Below, piece by piece: positions 5,073-10,090 of a stretch of DNA of 10,090 bases (within the stretch, counting starts at the first letter, position 1; the number at the start of each line of letters is the position of its first letter). The position numbers and the translations under genes were made by a program. The notes beneath the pieces were generated by a model that ran no database searches, was not told the origin of the DNA, and saw nothing but the letters and a program-made list of their open reading frames with translations. This stretch comes from Leucobacter sp. UBA1945 (GTDB lineage: Bacteria; Actinomycetota; Actinomycetes; Actinomycetales; Microbacteriaceae), in contig DDEV01000070.1 in the NCBI GenBank assembly GCA_002336855.1, forward strand, positions 24,153 through 34,242, given 5' to 3'.

Positions 5073-7367
5073 ATGGTGAATGAACCCATTTCAGAAGTTG
5101 AACCGACTACCCCCGAGGTCGAGACAGAGAAGTCTGAGCTGCCACAGCTCGTGCTTCCGCTCGCGGACATGACGCCAGAAGAGCGTTTTCGCGCGACCGC
5201 GCGGCTGATCTTTCTGGCACCAGACGTGCCGCCCGTGCAGCCACGCCAGCGCCGCAGCGAGCTGCGTCAGCTCGATGACATGCTCGACCGCCAGTTCTCG
5301 CGTGGTCGTGACGGTCGTGATCGTGATGGCCGCGATCGTGACCGTGACGGTCGCGACAGCCGGGACTACCGCGAGAGTCGCGATGAGTTCGATGGGCGCG
5401 ATGACGACGAGCGCGAGTCGAGCTCGAATCGCCGTCGCAGCCGCCGTCGTGGGGGTTCGGATGCGCAGGGCGATGATGAGTCGCCGCGTCGCGAGTCGCG
5501 CGTGCAGCAGCCCATCACCGAGCCGCAGCGTGTCAAAGGTTCCACTCGCCTTGAGGCGAAGAAGCAGCGCCGCCGCGATGGTCGTGAGACCGGGCGCCGT
5601 CGCCGTCTCGTGATCACCGAGAGCGAGTTTCTCGCTCGCCGCGAGTCGGTCGACCGCGAGATGATCGTGCGCACCACTGCCGATCGCATTCAGATCGGGG
5701 TGCTCGAAGACAAGGTGCTCGTCGAACACTACGTCGCCCGCTCGAGCGAGAGCTCGTTGATCGGCAACGTCTACCTCGGTCGTGTGCAGAACGTGCTTCC
5801 GAGCATGGAGGCTGCGTTCGTCGACATCGGTCGCGGCCGCAACGCCGTGCTCTACTCGGGCGAGGTCGACTGGAGCGAGTTTGAGGGTGCTTCTTCGGCT
5901 CGCAAGATCGAGAACGTGCTGAAGCCCGGCGATCAGGTGCTCGTGCAGGTCACCAAAGACCCGGTGGGTCACAAGGGGGCTCGCCTGACGAGCCAGATTT
6001 CGCTGCCCGGTCGCTTCTTGGTCTACGTGCCCGGCGGCGCAATGAACGGCATCTCGCGCAAGCTGCCCGATACCGAGCGCGCGCGCCTCAAGAAGATTCT
6101 GAAAGAGGTGCTGCCGAGCGGCGCAGGTGTGATTGTTCGCACCGCGGCCGAGGGTGCAACCGAAGACCAGGTGACCGGTGACGTGCAGCGTCTCACGCGT
6201 CAGTGGGATTCGATTCAGCAACGCGTGGCGAAGGGCGGGGGGCCGCTGCTGCTGCACTCGGAGCCCGACATGCTCATCAAGATCGTGCGAGACGTCTTCA
6301 ATGAAGACTTTCACAAGCTCATCATTCAGGGTGACGACACCTACCGGGTGATCGAAGATTACCTGGCGCAGGTCGCACCCGAACTGCTCGAGCGGGTTGC
6401 TCAATACGAAGACTCGCGCGACATTTTTGATGAGTACCGCATCAACGAGCAGATCGTGAAGGCGCTCGATCGCAAGGTCTGGTTGCCCTCGGGTGGTTCG
6501 CTCGTGATCGACCGCACCGAGGCGATGACCGTTGTCGACGTGAACACCGGCAAGTTCGTCGGCTCGGGGGGCAATCTCGAAGAGACGGTGACGAAGAACA
6601 ATCTCGAGGCCGCAGAAGAGATTGTGCGCCAGCTGCGTTTGCGCGACATCGGTGGCATTATCGTGATCGACTTCATCGACATGGTGCTCGAGTCGAACCG
6701 AGATCTCGTGCTGCGTCGCCTGGTGGAGTGCCTGAGCCGCGATCGAACCAAGCACCAGGTTGCCGAAGTCACCTCGCTCGGTCTCGTGCAGATGACTCGC
6801 AAGAAGCTCGGTCTCGGGTTGCTGGAGTCGTTCAGCGAGCCCTGCGACACTTGCGCAGGCCGAGGGATCATCGTGCATCACGAGCCGATTCACAAGCACC
6901 GCAGCGAGGCACCGTCGCGAGGTAACAGCAAGCGCAAGGGCGGCTCTCAGCAGCAGTCGGCGCCAGCTCAGACCCACGCCATCACCGATGAAACGCGGGG
7001 CGCCATGGCGAAGATCGCGGCCTCGACGATTCCGGGTGCCGTCGATCATGCCGAGACGGCTACCGCAGACGACGCTCAGCCCGTCGGGCAAAGCGAGGGT
7101 GCAAAGGCGCCGCGACAGCAGCGCTCGCGCGGCGATCGCGCAGAGCGTTCAGACCGCGGTGACCGCGCAGAGCGTGCGGCGAGGCAAGCTGAGCTTCAGC
7201 TGCCGCCGCTGAAGACCGAAAAGAAGCCGAACGAGACCAAGCTGAGCGCAGAAGACCTGCTCGGTTCGGTGCTCGACGCACTGCCGCCGGCCCCCGAGGC
7301 TGGCACCCGTCGCCGTACGAGTCGCAGGGTGAGTTCGGTTCCGTCGACATCGGGGGAGACCTCGTAG
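5073..7367 (+). CDS. rne: Ribonuclease E/G family endoribonuclease
   Basis: This single-strand endoribonuclease has 764 residues and initiates mRNA decay and rRNA/tRNA processing. As in other actinobacteria, the catalytic core sits between two disordered arms. Residues 1-195 are an N-terminal extension, with an Arg/Asp-rich tract at about 78-111 and basic clusters at about 120-127 and 164-178. The S1 RNA-binding domain spans about 226-308 (GNVYLGRVQNVLPSMEAAFVDIG). The RNase H-like catalytic domain has the two metal-binding aspartates D489 (VVDVNTGK) and D533 (VIDFIDM). The zinc-link motif C591-D-T-C594 supports dimer pairing. The C-terminal arm, about 605-764, is polar and basic, with GDRAER repeats. 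The ATG at 5073 follows AGAGGAG with a 10-nt spacer. The next codon is a GTG with a worse spacer. The gene leads the conserved rne-rplU-rpmA-obgE-proB block. The symbol rne rather than rng follows the long arms. Confidence 0.95.
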   Translation: MVNEPISEVEPTTPEVETEKSELPQLVLPLADMTPEERFRATARLIFLAPDVPPVQPRQRRSELRQLDDMLDRQFSRGRDGRDRDGRDRDRDGRDSRDYRESRDEFDGRDDDERESSSNRRRSRRRGGSDAQGDDESPRRESRVQQPITEPQRVKGSTRLEAKKQRRRDGRETGRRRRLVITESEFLARRESVDREMIVRTTADRIQIGVLEDKVLVEHYVARSSESSLIGNVYLGRVQNVLPSMEAAFVDIGRGRNAVLYSGEVDWSEFEGASSARKIENVLKPGDQVLVQVTKDPVGHKGARLTSQISLPGRFLVYVPGGAMNGISRKLPDTERARLKKILKEVLPSGAGVIVRTAAEGATEDQVTGDVQRLTRQWDSIQQRVAKGGGPLLLHSEPDMLIKIVRDVFNEDFHKLIIQGDDTYRVIEDYLAQVAPELLERVAQYEDSRDIFDEYRINEQIVKALDRKVWLPSGGSLVIDRTEAMTVVDVNTGKFVGSGGNLEETVTKNNLEAAEEIVRQLRLRDIGGIIVIDFIDMVLESNRDLVLRRLVECLSRDRTKHQVAEVTSLGLVQMTRKKLGLGLLESFSEPCDTCAGRGIIVHHEPIHKHRSEAPSRGNSKRKGGSQQQSAPAQTHAITDETRGAMAKIAASTIPGAVDHAETATADDAQPVGQSEGAKAPRQQRSRGDRAERSDRGDRAERAARQAELQLPPLKTEKKPNETKLSAEDLLGSVLDALPPAPEAGTRRRTSRRVSSVPSTSGETS
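5304..5405 (+). repeat. Degenerate GA(C/T)CGTGA-type tandem repeat encoding an Arg/Asp-rich tract
   Basis: The DNA is built from degenerate copies of GGTCGTGAC and GATCGTGAT. It encodes the near-alternating charged stretch GRDGRDRDGRDRDRDGRD and its less regular continuation in the N-terminal arm of RNase E. The alternating plus and minus charges suggest a disordered segment that may bind RNA or protein. Such repeats are prone to length change by slippage. Confidence 0.8.
7131..7184 (+). repeat. Two 27-bp direct repeats encoding GDRAER(S/A)xR
   Basis: Two adjacent nine-residue units, GDRAERSDR and GDRAERAAR, lie at residues 687-704 in the C-terminal arm of RNase E. The DNA copies differ at a few bases. 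They add basic, RGG-like character to a disordered arm that in this family carries the contacts with other degradation factors. Confidence 0.75.
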
Positions 7368-7387
7368 CCGACACGGCGCGCCGCTAT

Positions 7388-7416
7388 TTGACCGGTTTGG
7401 TTGAATGCGGTAAAGT
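7388..7416 (+). promoter_or_regulatory. Sigma-A-type promoter of rplU-rpmA
   Basis: A -35 element TTGACC (7388-7393) and a -10 element TAAAGT (7411-7416) are separated by exactly 17 bp. This is the clearest promoter in the window. Transcription would start near 7423, giving a leader of about 115 nt before the rplU start codon. It lies just after the rne stop, so the ribosomal protein genes can be expressed independently of rne. TTGACCG is repeated at 7416-7422, but no -10 element follows that copy at the right distance. Confidence 0.75.
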
Positions 7417-7422
7417 TGACCG

Positions 7423-7537
7423 TTGGTGCCGCTCGTTTTTCGGGTGGTCATGCGCGCGGCGAGAGCCAGCGTGCTCATCGGTTTCGGCGGGGTTCCGCTG
7501 GTAGCAGTAGATCGTTTCAAAGAAAAAAGGTAGACAA
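7423..7537 (+). other. Leader of rplU with potential hairpins
   Basis: The region between the predicted start point and rplU contains a hairpin at 7429-7447 (7 pairs, two G-U, five-T loop). GGC-GAGA-GCC at 7458-7467 has a GNRA loop. CCAGCG at 7466-7471 pairs perfectly with CGCTGG at 7496-7501. The second and third share bases and could be alternatives. An A-rich, unpaired-looking segment (7519-7530) ending in AAAGG supplies the ribosome-binding site. Leaders of L21 operons in other bacteria bind ribosomal protein for autoregulation. Whether this one does is inference. Confidence 0.4.
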
Positions 7538-7846
7538 GTGGTTTTCGCAGTAGTGCGCACAAGCGGTCGTCAGGAGAAGGTCGAGGTTGGCTCGATCATC
7601 ACCGTGAACCGTGTCTCGGGTGATGACAAGGGCAAGATCGAGCTTCCGGCTGTGCTGCTCGTCGACGGCGACAAGGTGACCACCGACCCCGCAAAGCTGG
7701 CAAAGGTGAAGGTTACCGCTGAGGTGCTTAACGACCTCCGTGGCCCGAAGATCATCATCCAGAAGTACAAGAACAAGACCGGTTACAAGAAGCGCCAGGG
7801 CCACCGTCAGGACCTGACCCGCATCAAGGTCACTGGCATCAAGTAA
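7538..7846 (+). CDS. rplU: 50S ribosomal protein L21
   Basis: L21 binds 23S rRNA in the large ribosomal subunit. At 102 residues it has the normal length. Family features include the opening [18 protein letters not shown], a central beta-barrel region, and the basic C-terminal motif [16 protein letters not shown], followed by TRIKVTGI. The start is GTG at 7538, seven bases after an AAAAAAGG ribosome-binding site. An ATG at the right place is absent, and homologues begin at this Met-Val/Tyr. The gene is followed 35 nt later by rpmA, and both are served by the promoter at 7388-7416. Confidence 0.97.
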   Translation: MVFAVVRTSGRQEKVEVGSIITVNRVSGDDKGKIELPAVLLVDGDKVTTDPAKLAKVKVTAEVLNDLRGPKIIIQKYKNKTGYKKRQGHRQDLTRIKVTGIK

Positions 7847-7881
7847 CCCGTTTCGGGCACTTACCTAAGGAGTAGAGACTC

Positions 7882-8136
7882 ATGGCACATAAAAAGGGCG
7901 CGAGCTCGACCCGTAACGGTCGCGACTCGAATGCACAGCGTCTTGGCGTGAAGCGCTTCGGCGGCCAGCAGGTGAACGCAGGCGAGATCATCGTTCGCCA
8001 GCGCGGCACCCACTTTCACCCCGGCGTGAACGTCGGCCGTGGCGGTGACGACACCCTGTTCGCTCTCGCAGCTGGCTCGGTGGAGTTCGGTGCAAAGGGT
8101 GGCCGCAAGGTCGTCAACATTGTCGCTGCTGCGTAA
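7882..8136 (+). CDS. rpmA: 50S ribosomal protein L27
   Basis: L27 lies near the peptidyl-transferase centre, where its flexible N-terminus reaches the tRNA 3' ends. The 84 residues have the normal length and include the signature [16 protein letters not shown] and the core [21 protein letters not shown]. The N-terminus begins directly with AHKKG, without the cleaved extension known in Firmicutes. The ATG at 7882 follows TAAGGAG (7866-7872) with a nine-base spacer. It forms a two-gene unit with rplU and ends at the terminator at 8153-8175. Confidence 0.98.
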   Translation: MAHKKGASSTRNGRDSNAQRLGVKRFGGQQVNAGEIIVRQRGTHFHPGVNVGRGGDDTLFALAAGSVEFGAKGGRKVVNIVAAA

Positions 8137-8152
8137 GTAGTTGACTCAGGCG

Positions 8153-8175
8153 AGGCGGGCTTCGGCTCGCCTTTT
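8153..8175 (+). terminator. Rho-independent terminator after rpmA
   Basis: The stem pairs AGGCGGGC (8153-8160) with GCTCGCCT (8165-8172) and contains one G-U pair. It is closed by a C(UUCG)G tetraloop, a very stable loop, and the T-run is TTTT (8172-8175). It begins 16 nt after the rpmA stop. An alternative pairing uses AGGCGAG at 8148-8154. It should limit, though perhaps not abolish, read-through into obgE. Confidence 0.85.
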
Positions 8176-8248
8176 GCCGTTTCCGGGGGTTATCTTGGGC
8201 TGAGGCTCATGGCTTCGGAGAAAGCAGATCTGAAGAGGGGAATGCGGC

Positions 8249-9754
8249 GTGGTAACGTTCGTCGACCAGGTGAAGGTGCACCTGCAGGCCGGTCGCGGCG
8301 GAAACGGCTGTGTGTCGGTTCGGCGCGAGAAGTTCAAGCCGCTTGCTGGCCCCGATGGTGGCGCCGGCGGGCACGGTGGTGACATCGTCATCCTCGCCGA
8401 CCCTCAAGTCACCACGCTGCTCGACTATCACCGCCGCGCGCACCGTAACGCCGAGAACGGCGGATACGGCGCCGGCGGCTATCGCGACGGCAGCGAGGGC
8501 GCCGAACTCGTGCTTCCGGTGCCCATCGGCACCGTGGTCAAGACCGAGTCCGGTCAAGTGCTCGCAGACCTGACCGAAGCAGGAACTCGCTACCTTGCAG
8601 CGAAGGGCGGCATTGGCGGCCTTGGCAACAACGCGCTCGCGAGCCCGAAACGTAAGGCTCCCGGCTTTGCGCTGCTCGGAACAGAGGGCAAGCAGGTAAC
8701 GCTGACCCTTGAGCTCAAGACCATCGCAGATGTGGCGCTCGTCGGGTTTCCGTCGGCTGGCAAGTCGAGCCTGATCGCCGCGCTGAGCGCCGCTCGGCCG
8801 AAGATCGCCGACTATCCGTTCACCACGCTGCACCCGAATCTCGGTGTCGTAGAGGTGGGTGAACACCGCTTCACCGTCGCCGATGTGCCAGGGCTCATCG
8901 AGGGCGCTAGCGAGGGCAAGGGGCTCGGCCTCGACTTCTTGCGCCACGTCGAGCGCTGCAGCGCGCTGCTGCACGTGCTGGACTGTGCGACCCTCGAGCC
9001 CGGTCGTGACCCGCTCTCTGATCTCGAGGTGATTCGTCGTGAGCTCGCTGCCTACCCGGTTCCCGAAGGGCAGACGCCGCTGCTCGAGCGCCCGCAGCTC
9101 GTTGCGCTCAATAAGGTAGACGTGCCCGAGGCGCGTGAACTCGCCGACTTCGTGCGGCCCGAGCTCGAAGCGCAGGGCTATCGAGTGTTCGAGATCTCTG
9201 CAACCTCTCATGAGGGCCTGCGCCAGCTGAGCTTCGCCCTAGGAGGGCTCGTCGATACCGCGCGCGCCGAGGCCGCCATCGATATCGAGGAGTCGCCGCG
9301 TATTGTGCTGCGTCCGAAGGCTGTCAATGACAGCGGCTTTCGGGTGGCCACCGAGGGCGGCAGCTACGGCACGCTCTATCGAGTACTCGGCGAGAAGCCC
9401 GAGCGCTGGGTTGAGCAGACCGACTTCACCAACGACGAAGCGGTCGGGTACCTGGCCGATCGCCTGCAGAAGATCGGTATCGAAGATGCCCTGGTCAAGG
9501 CCGGCGCGACCGCGGGGTCGACCGTCGTCATTGGTCCGGGTGCTGGCGTGGTCTTCGATTGGGAGCCCACGGTGACGTCTGCTGCCGAGGTTCAGGTCGG
9601 TTCGCGTGGCAGCGATCCTCGTGTTGATGCTTCGGTACGACGCACCAACAAGGATCGCCGCAAGCAATATCACGACCGAATGGACGCGAAGGCCGAAGCG
9701 CGTGCCGAGCTGGAGCGTGAACGCGAAGCCGGAATGTGGAGCGAGGAGCAGTGA
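8249..9754 (+). CDS. obgE: Obg-family GTPase (ribosome assembly and stress)
   Basis: This is a GTPase that acts in late 50S subunit maturation and links growth to nucleotide levels. It has 501 residues. The glycine-rich Obg fold spans about 2-158 ([28 protein letters not shown]). The G domain has G1 GFPSAGKSS (166-174), switch I region [10 protein letters not shown]3 DVPG (212-215), G4 NKVD (288-291) and G5 SAT (317-319). An OCT domain spans about 355-437, and a charged, basic tail about 458-495. Tail plus OCT is the long actinobacterial form. The start is GTG at 8249, chosen because GAGGGG at 8235-8240 lies eight bases upstream; the nearby ATG at 8242 is out of frame. It follows the rpmA terminator by about 70 nt, so it probably has its own promoter, but I see only a weak -10 (TATCTT, 8191-8196). 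Its stop overlaps the proB start. Confidence 0.97.
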   Translation: MVTFVDQVKVHLQAGRGGNGCVSVRREKFKPLAGPDGGAGGHGGDIVILADPQVTTLLDYHRRAHRNAENGGYGAGGYRDGSEGAELVLPVPIGTVVKTESGQVLADLTEAGTRYLAAKGGIGGLGNNALASPKRKAPGFALLGTEGKQVTLTLELKTIADVALVGFPSAGKSSLIAALSAARPKIADYPFTTLHPNLGVVEVGEHRFTVADVPGLIEGASEGKGLGLDFLRHVERCSALLHVLDCATLEPGRDPLSDLEVIRRELAAYPVPEGQTPLLERPQLVALNKVDVPEARELADFVRPELEAQGYRVFEISATSHEGLRQLSFALGGLVDTARAEAAIDIEESPRIVLRPKAVNDSGFRVATEGGSYGTLYRVLGEKPERWVEQTDFTNDEAVGYLADRLQKIGIEDALVKAGATAGSTVVIGPGAGVVFDWEPTVTSAAEVQVGSRGSDPRVDASVRRTNKDRRKQYHDRMDAKAEARAELEREREAGMWSEEQ

Positions 9755-10090
9755 GCGCTGACGCGACCGCGCCCCGGTTCGCGGGCGCACGCGTGGTGGT
9801 CAAGGTCGGCTCGTCTTCGGTCAGCGGCGAGAACGCGTCGCAGATCGCCACCCTCGTCGACTCGCTCGCGCGCATGCATCGCGCGGGCAGCGAGGTGATT
9901 CTCGTATCGAGTGGTGCAATCGCGACGGGCGTGCCGTTCTTGCGCCTCGGCGAACGCCCAGAAGACCTGGCAACTCAGCAGGCCGCCGCCGCCGTGGGTC
10001 AGAATATTTTGGTGAACCGCTACCAGCGGGCCCTCACGGTGCACGAGATCATCGCGGGCCAGGTGCTGCTCACCGCCGGCGACATGGAGA
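9751..10090 (+). CDS. proB: Glutamate 5-kinase (gamma-glutamyl kinase), N-terminal part, truncated by window end
   Basis: The enzyme phosphorylates the side chain of glutamate with ATP, the first and feedback-inhibited step of proline synthesis. The visible 113 residues belong to the amino-acid-kinase fold. [11 protein letters not shown] (13-23) holds the phosphate-binding Lys and Gly. [12 protein letters not shown] (49-60), [19 protein letters not shown] (66-84) and GQVLLT (103-108) are standard family motifs. The GTG start at 9751 shares GTGA with the obgE stop, a 4-nt overlap that implies translational coupling. AGGAG at 9744-9748 lies close upstream. About two thirds of the gene lies beyond the window. 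The obgE-proB order is conserved in actinobacteria. Confidence 0.95.
   Translation, partial: MSADATAPRFAGARVVVKVGSSSVSGENASQIATLVDSLARMHRAGSEVILVSSGAIATGVPFLRLGERPEDLATQQAAAAVGQNILVNRYQRALTVHEIIAGQVLLTAGDME

Noticed and set aside
5304..5405. CRISPR-like or intergenic tandem array
   Set aside because: The repeats are short, degenerate, in frame and inside the RNase E coding region, so they are a low-complexity protein tract.
5091..7091. Open frame of 666 codons on the minus strand
   Set aside because: It lies wholly antisense to RNase E, whose domains and catalytic residues are clear. The translation has repetitive Leu/Ala/His/Arg composition without recognisable motifs. GC-rich codon bias keeps this antisense frame open.
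8141..8146. TTGACT as a -35 element for obgE
   Set aside because: No -10 hexamer lies 16-18 bp downstream; that position is inside the UUCG terminator stem.
8207..9211. Open frame of 334 codons on the minus strand
   Set aside because: It is antisense to obgE, where all GTPase motifs are intact. It has no ribosome-binding context and no recognisable domain.

Overview
This is about 10 kb of high-GC actinobacterial chromosome. It most likely comes from Microbacteriaceae, possibly a Leucobacter-like genus; the family is inferred from protein character and gene order, and I could not run a search. It is mainly a housekeeping region with dense reading frames and several GTG starts. Ten protein genes plus two truncated end genes account for almost all of it. 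There are no tRNA or rRNA genes, insertion sequences, phage genes or CRISPR arrays.

Layout. 1-989 is the 3' part of rpsA (ribosomal protein S1), closed by a perfect 17-bp hairpin. 1072-1746 (minus) is a membrane-anchored M15/VanY-type D,D-carboxypeptidase. Divergent from it, 1833-3576 encodes an OmpR-type response regulator and its sensor kinase, with overlapping frames. coaE (dephospho-CoA kinase) follows at 3622-4233. It meets a minus-strand VKOR-family thiol oxidoreductase gene (4220-4840) tail to tail with a 14-bp overlap. A 232-bp control region with several potential hairpins leads into the RNase E/G gene (5073-7367). A well-formed sigma-A-type promoter and a leader of about 115 nt then precede rplU-rpmA (L21, L27), which end at a UUCG-loop terminator. 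obgE (8249-9754) and the 5' part of proB (9751 to the window end) overlap by 4 nt.

How the parts relate. rne-rplU-rpmA-obgE-proB is a conserved actinobacterial block joining RNA decay, the large ribosomal subunit, a ribosome-assembly GTPase and the first step of proline synthesis. rpsA and coaE are usually direct neighbours in actinobacteria. Here the peptidase and two-component genes sit between them, so they look like an accessory insertion and are the least ordinary part of the window. They resemble a small cell-wall sensing module: a sensor with a very short extracellular loop, a regulator whose likely leaderless promoter carries an 11-bp-period direct repeat, and a divergent wall peptidase as possible target.

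I found no clearly new system. The best leads are that module, the repeat in its promoter, and the structured leaders of rne and rplU.
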